NCBI GenBank assembly: GCA_021166835.1
Contig: JAJPEN010000024.1
Location: 41,933 to 105,932, forward strand
Direction: 5' to 3'
DNA from: Burkholderiaceae bacterium
Lineage (GTDB): Bacteria; Pseudomonadota; Gammaproteobacteria; Burkholderiales; Burkholderiaceae
DNA length: 64,000 nucleotides
The number at the start of each line of letters is the position of its first letter. The first letter of the stretch is position 1. Under the pieces are notes generated by a model that saw nothing but the letters and a program-made list of their open reading frames with translations, was not told where the DNA came from and made no database searches. The position numbers were made by a program, and so were the translations under genes. Shown piece by piece: positions 37,208 through 46,042 of this stretch.

Positions 37208-38071
37208 ATGTTCCTGCAGATCCTCGTCAACGGCGTCGTGCTCGGCTGCCTGTACGCCTGCATCGCGGCCGGCTTCTCGCTCGTGTGGGGCGTGCTCAAC
37301 GTGATCAACCTGATGCACGGTTCGTTCATCGTGCTGGGGTCGTATCTCGCGTGGGGCGCGTACCACTCGCTCGGGTTCAGCCCCTGGGTGACGCTGGCGA
37401 TCGCCGCGCCGCTGTTCTACGCGGCGGGCTTTCTCGTGCAGCGCGGTGTTCTCAACCGCGTGATGGCGGCGCCCGTGCTGGTCACGCTCACGCTCACGTT
37501 CGGCATGGATCTCATCCTGAACAACGCGATGATCCTCGCGTTCAAGGCCGACTACCGCAAGCTGATCCTCGATCCGCCGCTCGGCACCATCGCCTGGGGC
37601 TCGGTGGTCGTGCCGGTCGACCGCCTGGTCGCCACCGTCTTCGCGCTCGTGCTCACCGCGGCGCTGTACGTGCTGTTGCGAAGGACCCGGATGGGGCGCG
37701 CGATCATCGCGGTGCGGCTCGACCGCGACGCGGCGCGGTTGATGGGCGTCGATGTTCCGGTGACCTACGCCGCCGCCTTCGGGCTCGGCGCGGCCATGGC
37801 CGGCTGCGCCGGAGTGCTGCTCGCGCTGATCTTCCCGATTTCGCCGCTGTCGTCGCTTCCCTATCTCGGCAAGGCCTTCGTCGTCTGCGTGCTCGGCGGA
37901 CTGGGCAGCGTGCCGGGGGCGGTGCTCGGCGGCCTCGTGCTGGGGCTGGTGGAGAGCTTCGGCGCGCTGGCCATCGGGCCCGAGCATGCGGTGACCCTGT
38001 CGTTCGCGCTGCTGATCGGCTTCCTCGTCTTCCGGCCGCAGGGCCTGCTCGGCAAGCGGGGCTTCGAATGA
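37208..38071 (+). CDS. Branched-chain-type ABC transporter permease LivH
   Basis: A 287-residue inner-membrane permease with about eight hydrophobic segments. Family motifs are VNGVVLGCLYACIAAGFSLV at the start, NLMHGSFIVLGSYLAWGAY, the EAA-like RLDRDAARLMGVDV, and FVVCVLGGLGSVPGAVLGG. It pairs with LivM. The ATG at 37208 lies 89 bases after the binding-protein gene. Confidence 0.9.
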   Translation: MFLQILVNGVVLGCLYACIAAGFSLVWGVLNVINLMHGSFIVLGSYLAWGAYHSLGFSPWVTLAIAAPLFYAAGFLVQRGVLNRVMAAPVLVTLTLTFGMDLILNNAMILAFKADYRKLILDPPLGTIAWGSVVVPVDRLVATVFALVLTAALYVLLRRTRMGRAIIAVRLDRDAARLMGVDVPVTYAAAFGLGAAMAGCAGVLLALIFPISPLSSLPYLGKAFVVCVLGGLGSVPGAVLGGLVLGLVESFGALAIGPEHAVTLSFALLIGFLVFRPQGLLGKRGFE

Positions 38072-38108
38072 GGCCGGGACCCGGCGGGCTTGCCGCGAGG
38101 AGCGGCCC

Positions 38109-39125
38109 GTGACGAAACACGCCAGGCTCGCTCTCGTCGTCGCCCTCGTTGCGCTTGCCGCGCTGCCGTGGTTCGGCGGGTCGTACACGCTGCGGCTGGG
38201 CACCACGGCCTGCCTGTACGCGATCCTTGCCGTGTCGTGGAACGTGATCGGCGGCATGGCGGGTTATCCGTCCTTTGCGACGGCCGCGTTTTTCGGCCTG
38301 GGCGCCTACACCGGCGGCGTGCTGCTCTCGAAGGGCGCACCGCTCGTTCCCGCCATCGCCGCCGCCGGAGCGATGGCGTTCGCGGCGGCGATGCTGCTCG
38401 GCTGGGTGCTGCTGCGCCTGCGCGGCCACTATTTCGCGATCGCCAGCCTGGCCGTGGCCGAAGTGCTGCGCGAGCTGACCAACTCGGCGACCGATCTCAC
38501 CGGCGGCGGGATGGGGTTGAACATTCCGCTCGACCTGGGCAGCGGCGGCAGCATCGAATACGAGGCGACCTTCTTCTTCCTCGCGATGTGGGCGCTGCTG
38601 CTCGCCTGCGTGCTCGTCGTCTTCGCCGTCGAACGCTCCCGCCTGGGCTTCGGGCTGGCGTGCATCCGGCAGAACGAGCCGGCCGCCGACATGATCGGCG
38701 TGAATGCCACGCTGTACAAGGCGCTTGCCTTCGCGCTGTCGGGCGTCTTCGTCGCGATGGCGGGCACGCTCTACGCCGGCTGGGTGCACTACATCGAGCC
38801 ACCCGACGTCTTCGACATCCTGCTCGCGGTCAAGCCGATCGTCATGGTCCTGCTCGGCGGTCTCGGCTCCACCATTGGAGCCGTGATCGGCGCCTTTGCC
38901 TTTCTCGGCATCGAGGAGTTCGTCTGGCGCAACTGGCTGCAGGTGCACAGCGGCGTGCTCGGCTTCCTGATCGTCGTGCTGTTGCTGTTCCTGCCGCACG
39001 GGATGATCTCGATCGGCGAGCGTTTTCGCCGCGCGCCGCGCGCGCCCGGCGCCGCGGTACCTGCGCCGGCTGCCGCGCCTTCGGCGCTGTCCGGCGGCGC
39101 CGCACGGGAGGCGGGGCATGGCTGA
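38109..39125 (+). CDS. Branched-chain-type ABC transporter permease LivM
   Basis: A 338-residue membrane permease. The LivM patterns GGMAGYPSFATAAFFGLGAY, the EAA loop IRQNEPAADMIGVNATLYK, and MVLLGGLGSTIGAVIGA are clear. The last 35 residues are an Ala/Pro-rich cytoplasmic tail. It overlaps livG by eight bases, supporting coupled translation. The start is a GTG at 38109. Confidence 0.9.
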   Translation: MTKHARLALVVALVALAALPWFGGSYTLRLGTTACLYAILAVSWNVIGGMAGYPSFATAAFFGLGAYTGGVLLSKGAPLVPAIAAAGAMAFAAAMLLGWVLLRLRGHYFAIASLAVAEVLRELTNSATDLTGGGMGLNIPLDLGSGGSIEYEATFFFLAMWALLLACVLVVFAVERSRLGFGLACIRQNEPAADMIGVNATLYKALAFALSGVFVAMAGTLYAGWVHYIEPPDVFDILLAVKPIVMVLLGGLGSTIGAVIGAFAFLGIEEFVWRNWLQVHSGVLGFLIVVLLLFLPHGMISIGERFRRAPRAPGAAVPAPAAAPSALSGGAAREAGHG

Positions 39126-39867
39126 GATGCTGCGGCTCGAATCGGTGTCGCGCCGCTTCGGCGGCCTGCAGGCGCTCGTCGACCTGTCGCTGTCGATCGG
39201 GGAGGGAGAGGTGCTCGGGCTCATCGGCCCGAACGGCGCCGGCAAGACCACGCTGGTGAACGTCATCACCGGCGTTCACCGCGCAAGCAGCGGTCGCGTG
39301 CTCTTCGAGGAACGCGACATCACGCGGATGCGCCCGTACCAGGCGGCGCGCGCCGGCCTCGCGCGCACCTTCCAGGTCGTTCAGCCCTTTCCCGAACTGT
39401 CGGTGCTCGACAACGTGCGCGCGGCCGCGCTGTTCTCGTCGGGCGGATCGATGTGCGAAGCACGGCGCGTGGCCGAGGAGAAGCTCGCCTTCGTGGGCCT
39501 GGCCGAGCGGTCCGCGCTGCCTGCGGCCAGTCTCACGCTGGCGATGCGCAAGCGCCTCGAGCTCGCCAAGGCGCTCGCGATGCATCCGAAGCTGTTGTTC
39601 CTGGACGAGGTGAACGCCGGCCTGAACTCGGCCGAGGTCGAACAGGCGATGGAACTCATCCGGAAGATTGCCGGCTCGGGCGTGACGATCGTGCTGATCG
39701 AGCACCTGATGAAGGTCGTGCTGTCGGTGTCCACACGCGTGATCGTGCTGCACAACGGCGCGCTGGTCGCCGACGGCACGCCGGCGCAGGTCGTTGCCGA
39801 CCCGCACGTCGTGGAGGCCTACCTGGGGAAGAAATACGCGCAGCGCGCGGCGGAGACGGCGCAATGA
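39118..39867 (+). CDS. Branched-chain-type ABC transporter ATP-binding protein LivG
   Basis: A 249-residue ATPase. Walker A is GPNGAGKTT near residue 40 and Walker B is LLFLDEVNAGLN; the usual Pro/Glu dipeptide after the Asp is D-E-V here. The signature motif is atypical: ASLTLAMRKRLELAKAL replaces the usual LSYGQQR/LSGGQ. It ends with the LivG C-terminal segment HNGALVADGTPAQV. It overlaps both neighbours and energises the transporter with LivF. Confidence 0.9.
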   Translation: MAEMLRLESVSRRFGGLQALVDLSLSIGEGEVLGLIGPNGAGKTTLVNVITGVHRASSGRVLFEERDITRMRPYQAARAGLARTFQVVQPFPELSVLDNVRAAALFSSGGSMCEARRVAEEKLAFVGLAERSALPAASLTLAMRKRLELAKALAMHPKLLFLDEVNAGLNSAEVEQAMELIRKIAGSGVTIVLIEHLMKVVLSVSTRVIVLHNGALVADGTPAQVVADPHVVEAYLGKKYAQRAAETAQ

Positions 39868-40646
39868 ACGCGGCAACGAGCACGGCAGCCGAACGCGTGG
39901 ACGCGAAGCCGGCGGCACGCGGCGACGAACTGCTGCGCATCGAAGGGCTGCAGTCGGGCTATGGGCAGGTGACCGTGCTGTGGGGCGTCGACCTGTGCGT
40001 GCGCGAGCGCGAGATCACGGCGCTGATCGGCTCGAACGGCGCGGGCAAGTCGACGCTGATGCGTACCGTCTCCGGCCTCGTTCCGGCGCGCGCCGGCCGC
40101 ATCGTCTGGCAGGGGACCGAGGTGCAGGGCGCCGGCCCCGCGCGCGTGCTCTCGCTGGGCATCGCCCACGTACCCGAGGGGCGGCGCCTGTTCGGTGCGA
40201 TGAGCGTCGAGGAGAACCTGCTGATGGGCGCCTACCTTCGGGGGAGCGAGCCGAAGAGCGTTGCGCACGACCTGGAGCGCGTCTACGCGATCTTTCCGAA
40301 GCTGAAGGAGCGGCGCCGGCAGGCTGCGGGAACGATGTCCGGCGGCGAACAGCAGATGTGCGCGGTCGGCCGTGGACTGATGAGCGCGCCGCGCCTGTTG
40401 ATGATCGACGAGCTGTCGCTCGGCCTGTCCCCGCTCCTGGTCGAACAGCTGGTCGAGGCGCTGATTGCGCTGAATCGCGAAGGCCTGACGATTCTCGTCG
40501 TCGAGCAGGACGTGGTCGCCGCGCTCGAGGTCTCGCGTACCGCCTATGTGATGGACACCGGACGCGTGACGCAGCACGGCGAGAGCGCAGCGCTGCTCGC
40601 CGACCCGGCGGTGCGTCGTGCGTATCTCGGCGCGCTCGCCCACTGA
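39864..40646 (+). CDS. Branched-chain-type ABC transporter ATP-binding protein LivF
   Basis: A 260-residue ATPase. Walker A is GSNGAGKST, the signature is MSGGEQQM, Walker B is RLLMIDELSLGL, and VEQDVVAALEVS is the switch region. The first 25 residues (Ala-rich) precede the normal LivF N-terminus, so the true start could be slightly later, but the ATG at 39864 overlaps the livG stop (ATGA). It completes the five-subunit transporter. Confidence 0.9.
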   Translation: MNAATSTAAERVDAKPAARGDELLRIEGLQSGYGQVTVLWGVDLCVREREITALIGSNGAGKSTLMRTVSGLVPARAGRIVWQGTEVQGAGPARVLSLGIAHVPEGRRLFGAMSVEENLLMGAYLRGSEPKSVAHDLERVYAIFPKLKERRRQAAGTMSGGEQQMCAVGRGLMSAPRLLMIDELSLGLSPLLVEQLVEALIALNREGLTILVVEQDVVAALEVSRTAYVMDTGRVTQHGESAALLADPAVRRAYLGALAH

Positions 40647-40705
40647 TCTCCCCGCGTTTCGTTTTCGCGGTTTCGCTGTTCTTCCCATTTCTGGAGGTGG
40701 ATGCA

Positions 40706-41455
40706 ATGAACACTCGGATCCTCGCCGGCGGCGGCTACCGCTACATTCCGGCCGTCTCGCAGTATTCGGCGGGGGTTGCCGCGGAAGCCGGTTTCCGCAT
40801 CGAGCGCGCGCGTCTCTCGCGCGTCGTGCCGCTGCGCGAGGGCTTCGAGCGCATCGAGCAGCATCTGAAGTCGCTCGATCGCCCGTACCTGGCGTTCTGC
40901 GCCTGCGAGCTGCGCTCGCCGGCGCCGTTCACCGAAGCGGGATTCCGCGAATTCAACGAGATCTACACGGGCACGCTGAAGCGCTGGGGGGTCATCGACG
41001 ATGCGAATCCGGTCGCGCGCAGCAACGTCTGTCCCGAGCTCGATCCGCCGGCAGAGCCCGGTTTCTTCGCCTTCAGCTACACGGTTCCCGACAGCGGCGC
41101 CGCACCTTCCTTCGTCGTCGCCGGCAGCGCCGAGGCGCCCGAGGGCAAGGGCGACTATCGCGACAACGCGATCGCGCGCGGCGACGTCTCGCCGGAAGGC
41201 ATCCGCACCAAGGCACGATGGGTGCTCGCGGAAATGGAAAACCGGATGCGTGCGCTCGGCTTCGACTGGCGCGCGGCGACGGCGACGCAGGTATATACGG
41301 TGCACGACATCCATCCGTTCCTCGGAGACGAACTGGTGCGCCGAGGCGCGATGCGCAACGGCGTCACCTGGCACTACAACCGCCCGCCCGTGCTCGGGCT
41401 CGAGTACGAGATGGATTGCCGCGGCGTCGCGCTCGAGCGCGTGCTCGCGGCCTGA
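40706..41455 (+). CDS. RidA-superfamily-like protein, possibly CnbZ (2-amino-5-chloromuconate deaminase) related
   Basis: A 249-residue soluble protein starting MNTRILAGGGYRYIPAV. Segments such as YLAFCACELRSPAPFTEAGF and FNEIYTGTLKRWG, with a chorismate-lyase/RidA-like pattern, recall proteins annotated as CnbZ family deaminases; this is from memory and not tested. CnbZ acts on 2-aminomuconate compounds in aminophenol degradation. A good site, GGAGG, lies before the ATG at 40706. The position between a liv transporter and a FAH-family gene supports a role in catabolism of an imported compound. Confidence 0.6.
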   Translation: MNTRILAGGGYRYIPAVSQYSAGVAAEAGFRIERARLSRVVPLREGFERIEQHLKSLDRPYLAFCACELRSPAPFTEAGFREFNEIYTGTLKRWGVIDDANPVARSNVCPELDPPAEPGFFAFSYTVPDSGAAPSFVVAGSAEAPEGKGDYRDNAIARGDVSPEGIRTKARWVLAEMENRMRALGFDWRAATATQVYTVHDIHPFLGDELVRRGAMRNGVTWHYNRPPVLGLEYEMDCRGVALERVLAA

Positions 41456-41469
41456 GCAGGGGACCTTCC

Positions 41470-42312
41470 ATGAAGCTGCTTCGTTTCGGCCCTCCCGGCA
41501 AGGAGAAACCCGGCATCGTCGACGCCGACGGCGGCGTGCGCGACCTCTCGGGGCAGATCGCCGACATCGACCTGCGCGCGCTCGACGACAAGGCGCTCGA
41601 CGCATTGCGTCGCGTCGATCCGGCGACGCTGCCGCGAGCGCCGCACGCTGCGCGCGTCGGTCCGTGCGTGGCGCACATCGGCAAGCTCGTCTGCGTGGGG
41701 CTGAACTACTCCGATCACGCGGCCGAGGCCGGCATGCCGGTGCCGACCGAGCCGATCCTGTTCCTGAAGCCGGCCAGCGCGGTGTGCGGGCCCGACGACA
41801 ACGTCGAGATCCCGCGCGGCTCGAAGAAGACCGACTGGGAGGTCGAGCTGGGCGTCGTCATCGGCCGGCGCGCGAAATACGTCTCCGAGCAGCAGGCGCT
41901 CGGGCACGTCGCCGGCTATTGCATCGTCAACGACGTTTCGGAGCGCGAGTTCCAGCTCGAGCGCCAGGGCCAGTGGGACAAGGGCAAGGGCCACGACAGC
42001 TTCGCGCCGGTGGGGCCCTGGCTGGTCACGCGCGACGAGGTGCCCGATCCGCAGGCGCTCGCGCTGTGGCTCGAGGTCAACGGCCGGCGCTACCAGGACG
42101 GCAGCACGCGCACGATGGTGTTCGGCGTGGCCACGCTGGTGTCGTACATCTCGCGCTTCATGACGCTCGAACCGGGCGACATCGTTTCCACCGGCACGCC
42201 GCCGGGCGTCGGCATGGGACAGAAACCGCAGGTGTTCCTGAAGCCGGACGACGTGATGGCGCTGGGCATCGACGGGTTGGGCGAGCAACGCCAGCGCTGC
42301 ATCCCGGGCTGA
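41470..42312 (+). CDS. Fumarylacetoacetate hydrolase family protein
   Basis: A 280-residue member of the FAH superfamily. It has VGLNYSDHAAEAG, ILFLKPASAVCGP, the metal-binding DWEVELGVVIG, NDVSEREFQ, and GDIVSTGTPPGVGMG at the end. Such enzymes hydrolyse or decarboxylate 3-acylpyruvates and 2-hydroxymuconate-derived acids. The length and the N-terminal domain (residues 1-65) match the subgroup around ureidoglycolate lyase and diketo-deoxy-sugar acid hydrolases. It lies 14 bases after the CnbZ-like gene and ends the operon. Confidence 0.85.
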   Translation: MKLLRFGPPGKEKPGIVDADGGVRDLSGQIADIDLRALDDKALDALRRVDPATLPRAPHAARVGPCVAHIGKLVCVGLNYSDHAAEAGMPVPTEPILFLKPASAVCGPDDNVEIPRGSKKTDWEVELGVVIGRRAKYVSEQQALGHVAGYCIVNDVSEREFQLERQGQWDKGKGHDSFAPVGPWLVTRDEVPDPQALALWLEVNGRRYQDGSTRTMVFGVATLVSYISRFMTLEPGDIVSTGTPPGVGMGQKPQVFLKPDDVMALGIDGLGEQRQRCIPG

Positions 42313-42366
42313 GGAGCGGGAGGCACTCCGGAGGGGCGGCGTCCGCGGCGGGCGCCGAGGCGAAGA

Positions 42367-43326
42367 CTACCAGCGCGGCGCGTGTCGCGGCACCCGCGGA
42401 ACCGGAGCGAGCCCGCCGAGCGCCTGCACCAGCCCGTACAGCCCGTAGAGCATCGAGATCGTCACCGCGGTCGGCGCGGCGATTCCGAAGGCGCCGAGCG
42501 CGAGCACCGCGGCGGCCTCGCGCGTGCCCCAGCCGCCGAAGCTCACCGGCAGCGTGGCGAACACGAAGATCGGCACCGCGCACGCCGCCATCGCCCAGAA
42601 CGGAACGTCGACGTGCAGCGCGCGCGCCGCGCAGACGAGCGAGGCGATCGCCAGCAGTTGCACGATCGTCGACAGTACGATCTGCGCGAGATAGTGGCGC
42701 CCCGCGTGTCCGCCGCGCAGCGCGGCGTGCATCCGTTCCAGGCGCGGGCTTTCGCGCCGGGGCAGCCAGCGGCGCAGCACGAGCAGTCCGATCCACGGTC
42801 CGAGCAGCGACGCGAAGGCGAGCAGCAGCGCCGACTGCATCAGAGGCGAGCCGGCCAGCGCGGGCCAGCGCGCTGCCAGCGCACGCGTCGATTCGCTGTC
42901 GGCGCCCCAGGCGATCGACACGAAGCCGACGACGCACAGCATCCACAGCCCGCTCAGTCGATCGAGCAGCACGCTCATGCCGGCTTCGAGTCCCGGATGG
43001 CCGAGCCGCTGCAGGGCGAACGCGCGCAGCATGTCGCCGCCGACGACCGCCCCGGGCAGCAGCGCGTTGACGGCGACGCCGTGGAAATAGGTGGCGACCG
43101 CCCAGGCGCGCGGCGCGAGCATGCCGAACCAGCGTGCCAGCTCGCGCCAGCGAAGCGCCGAGAACGTGTTGGCAGCGACGTTCGCCGCCAGTCCGAGCGC
43201 GAGCCAGCGCGCGTCCGCGCCGCGGAGCGCGTCGAGCACGTGCCGCGGACCGGCGAGCCAGACGACGCCGCCGAGCAGGGCGAAAGCGGCGAACACGCGC
43301 AGCCAGCGCAGGGCATGGCGCTTCAT
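42367..43326 (-). CDS. Flippase-like membrane protein (LPG synthase TM region / YbhN family)
   Basis: A 319-residue protein with about eight membrane segments. The family features are ANTFSALRWRELARWFG, the loop NALLPGAVVGGDMLRAFAL, VLLDRLSGLW, and the C-terminal TLPVSFGGWGTREAAAVLAL. Related proteins (AglD-like, MprF flippase domain) are thought to move lipid-linked molecules. Its start overlaps the stop of the glycosyltransferase gene (ATGA), so they are coupled. Together with the following genes it suggests membrane glycan assembly. Confidence 0.82.
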   Translation of the reverse strand: MKRHALRWLRVFAAFALLGGVVWLAGPRHVLDALRGADARWLALGLAANVAANTFSALRWRELARWFGMLAPRAWAVATYFHGVAVNALLPGAVVGGDMLRAFALQRLGHPGLEAGMSVLLDRLSGLWMLCVVGFVSIAWGADSESTRALAARWPALAGSPLMQSALLLAFASLLGPWIGLLVLRRWLPRRESPRLERMHAALRGGHAGRHYLAQIVLSTIVQLLAIASLVCAARALHVDVPFWAMAACAVPIFVFATLPVSFGGWGTREAAAVLALGAFGIAAPTAVTISMLYGLYGLVQALGGLAPVPRVPRHAPRW

Positions 43327-44396
43327 CGCGTCGCGTCGCGGCTCATCGGTTCGCGCGCATGCGCCTGCGTTCGCCGGTCGTCGTCCCTCAGGTCGCAGGT
43401 GTAGTCGCGCGTGTAGTACTGCGGGCGCCGGCCGCCTTCGTGGTACAGGCGGATCAGCAGCTCGCCGGTGAGCCCGGCGACGATCAACTGGGCGCCGATC
43501 AGCACGAGGATCACGCCGCTGAGCAGCAGCGGCCGGCCGCCGATGTCCTCGCCGAGCAGCTTCAGTGCCAGCAGGTAGGCGAGGATCGCGCCGCCGGGCA
43601 CGAGCAGCCACAGCCCCAGCCCGCCGAAGGCGTGCAGCGGACGTTGGCGATAACGCAGGAAGAAGACGATCAGCACGAGATCGAGCACGACGCGGAAAGT
43701 GCGGTCGATGCCGTATTTCGACGTGCCGCGCGTGCGCGCATGATGCCGCACCGGCACCTCGACGATGCGTGCGCCGGCCTCGCTCGCCAGCGACGGGATG
43801 AAGCGGTGCAGCTCGCCGTACAGGTGGATGCGTTCGACGATCTCGCGCCGGTACGCCTTCAATGCGCAGCCGTAGTCGTGCAGGTGCACGCCGGTCATGC
43901 GCGAGATCAGGCGGTTCGCCAGCACCGAAGGCAGCCGGCGCGACAACGCCTTGTCCTGCCGGTTCTGGCGCCACCCGGAGATGACGTCGATTTCCGGGTC
44001 GCGTTCGAGCCGCTCGACCAGCGCCGGGATGTCGGCGGGGTCGTTCTGCAGGTCGGCGTCGAGCGTGACGACGTAGCGGCCCTGCGCGCGGTCGAAGCCC
44101 GCCTGCAGCGCGATCGACTGGCCGTAGTTGCGCGCGAGCACCACGGGGCGCAGCCAGTCGACGTCTTCGGCGAGCTCGTGCAGCAGCGCAGCCGAGCCGT
44201 CGCGCGAGCCGTCGTCGACGAGGATCAGCTCGAAGCGCCATTCGGTGGGCGCGAGCGCCGCGCCGACCCGCTCGACCAGCTCGCGCAGGTTCTCCACCTC
44301 GTTGAACATCGGGATGACGATCGAGACGTCGATCGGCCTGGCGAGCGGGGGTGCGTCCCGATCGGTCGCCCGGTAGCTGGAAAGCGGTTCGTTCAT
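43323..44396 (-). CDS. Polyprenyl-phosphate glycosyltransferase, GT2 (DPM1/ArnC-like)
   Basis: A 357-residue protein. The cytoplasmic GT-A domain has DVSIVIPMFNEVENLRELV, LILVDDGSRDGS and TLDADLQNDP with the DxD metal motif, followed by YGCALKAYRREIVE. Two membrane segments close the protein (near FGGLGLWLLVPGGAILAYLL and GVILVLIGAQLIVAGLTG). This is the layout of undecaprenyl-phosphate sugar synthases such as ArnC. The ATG at 44396 is preferred to an upstream extension. The gene overlaps the flippase-like gene and diverges from the GT39-like gene. Confidence 0.88.
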   Translation of the reverse strand: MNEPLSSYRATDRDAPPLARPIDVSIVIPMFNEVENLRELVERVGAALAPTEWRFELILVDDGSRDGSAALLHELAEDVDWLRPVVLARNYGQSIALQAGFDRAQGRYVVTLDADLQNDPADIPALVERLERDPEIDVISGWRQNRQDKALSRRLPSVLANRLISRMTGVHLHDYGCALKAYRREIVERIHLYGELHRFIPSLASEAGARIVEVPVRHHARTRGTSKYGIDRTFRVVLDLVLIVFFLRYRQRPLHAFGGLGLWLLVPGGAILAYLLALKLLGEDIGGRPLLLSGVILVLIGAQLIVAGLTGELLIRLYHEGGRRPQYYTRDYTCDLRDDDRRTQAHAREPMSRDATR

Positions 44397-44434
44397 CGTC
44401 CCGATTGTCTCGCGCCGCCGCTGCACAGCGTGCA

Positions 44435-46042
44435 ATGATGCACGCCTCACGCAACGCTGCGCCCATGACGAGCCTCGTTTCCCCTGCGTCGGTGTCGCGC
44501 CTCGCCGGCGACGACCCGCGTTTGCCGATCGCGCTGATGCTCGGCTGGTTCGCTGCACAGGTCGCCTTGCGCGTGCTCGTCTCCGATTCGCTCGAACTGG
44601 ACGAGGCCGAGCAGACGCTCGCCGCGCGCACGCTCGCGCTCGGCTACGGCACGCAGCCGCCGCTCTACACGTGGCTGCAGCACGCGTTCTTCCGCGTGTT
44701 CGGCGTCTCGGTGTTCGCGCTCGCGCTGGCGAAGAACCTGATGCTGTTCGCCGCCTGGACGCTGACGCTGCTCGCGGCCCGGCGCCTGATGCCGGCGCGC
44801 GCGGCCTGGCTGGGCACGCTGTCGATGCTCTGGCTCGTTTCGTTGTCGTGGGACGCGCAGCGCGACCTCACGCACACGGTGCTGGCGACGACGACCGCGG
44901 CTGCCGTGGTCTATGCCTTCGTGCGCGTCGCGCAGCGCCCGCGCGTCGCGGAATACGTCGCGCTCGGGATCGCGCTCGGCCTGGCCGTGCTCGCGAAGTA
45001 CAACAACTTCGCGTTCGCCGCGCTGCTCGCCGGCACGGCGCTCGTCGTGCCGGAACTGCGCCGGCGCGTCGTCGACGCGCGGCTCGCCTGGACGATCGTC
45101 GTCGCCGCGCTCGTCGTCGCGCCGCACGCGCTGTGGCTGCTCGGTCACTGGCAGCTTGCGAGCGAAGGCACGCTGTCGAAGATGGGCGCCGATCCGGGAC
45201 GCGCTTCGGCCTTCGGCTGGCTCGTCGGAGGGGGCAGCGCGCTGCTCGCGCTCGTCGGCTTCGTCACGCCGTTCTGGATCGTCGTGCTCGCTTTCTTCGG
45301 GCGTCGCGCCTGGTCGGCGCCTGTCGATCCGGGTCCGTGGCACGTCGTGCGTGCGTACCTGCTGCTCTTCGTCGCGCTGCTCGTCGTCCTCGTCGTCGCC
45401 GGCGGCGTCACGCACTTCAAGGCGCGCTGGTTCGTGCCGGGACTGTTCGTGCTGCCGGCGATGTTCTTCGCCCTGCGACCGATGCTGGCCGAAGGCCGCC
45501 GCGCCGACGCGTACCGGCGCGCGACGCTCGCCTTCGGCGCACTGATCTTCGTGCTGCTGGCCGCGAAGGCGCCAGTGCAGGGGCGCTTCACGACGCCCGG
45601 CGACCTGAACGAACCGACCGGCGCGCTCGCCGCCGCGCTGCGCGCCGACGGCTTCGCGCGCGGAGTGATCGTCAGCGACGAGCGCCGTCTGGCGGCGCGC
45701 CTTCGCGTGCAGTTTCCCGATTCGACGATCGTGCTCGCCGACGAAGCAATGCCCGAAGGGGCGCGCGACGAGCCGCGCGGCGCGGTGGCGAGAGATAAAC
45801 CGCGCGCCGCCGTGGCGAGCGACGAGCCACGCGCCGTCGTGGCGAGCGATCAGCCGCGCATCATCGTGGCGAGCGACGATCGCCTGCCGGGGCTGCTGCA
45901 AAGCCTCGGCCTGGCCAGCCGCGAGGCCGACGCGCGCCGGATCGAGCTGCCGTATCTCTACGGCGCCGATCGCCCGCTTCGTGCGCATTACGCCTGGGTG
46001 CTGCTTGCGCCTTCGCGGCGGGCCCCCGGCGCTTCCCGGTAG
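44435..46042 (+). CDS. ArnT/GT39-like membrane glycosyltransferase
   Basis: A membrane protein of about 535 residues with ten or more hydrophobic segments and a soluble C-terminus. The N-terminal loop VSDSLELDEAEQTLAARTLA holds the acidic pair of the GT-C fold, and YGTQPPLYTWLQHAFFRVFG is the PMT_2 signature. It should use a polyprenyl-phosphate sugar, supplied by the GT2 partner, outside the membrane. Starts at 44435, 44438 or 44465 are possible; none has a strong ribosome site. The C-terminal part contains four 9-residue repeats. The 3' end overlaps the convergent Rieske gene by 55 bases. Confidence 0.82.
   Translation: MMHASRNAAPMTSLVSPASVSRLAGDDPRLPIALMLGWFAAQVALRVLVSDSLELDEAEQTLAARTLALGYGTQPPLYTWLQHAFFRVFGVSVFALALAKNLMLFAAWTLTLLAARRLMPARAAWLGTLSMLWLVSLSWDAQRDLTHTVLATTTAAAVVYAFVRVAQRPRVAEYVALGIALGLAVLAKYNNFAFAALLAGTALVVPELRRRVVDARLAWTIVVAALVVAPHALWLLGHWQLASEGTLSKMGADPGRASAFGWLVGGGSALLALVGFVTPFWIVVLAFFGRRAWSAPVDPGPWHVVRAYLLLFVALLVVLVVAGGVTHFKARWFVPGLFVLPAMFFALRPMLAEGRRADAYRRATLAFGALIFVLLAAKAPVQGRFTTPGDLNEPTGALAAALRADGFARGVIVSDERRLAARLRVQFPDSTIVLADEAMPEGARDEPRGAVARDKPRAAVASDEPRAVVASDQPRIIVASDDRLPGLLQSLGLASREADARRIELPYLYGADRPLRAHYAWVLLAPSRRAPGASR
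45761..45868 (+). repeat. Four in-frame 27-bp tandem repeats in the GT39-like gene
   Basis: The encoded units are ARDEPRGAV, ARDKPRAAV, ASDEPRAVV and ASDQPRIIV, followed by a partial ASDD. Each DNA unit is 27 bp, so the frame is kept. They occur in the soluble C-terminal region, just after FPDSTIVLADEAM. Copy number may vary between strains. Confidence 0.85.
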
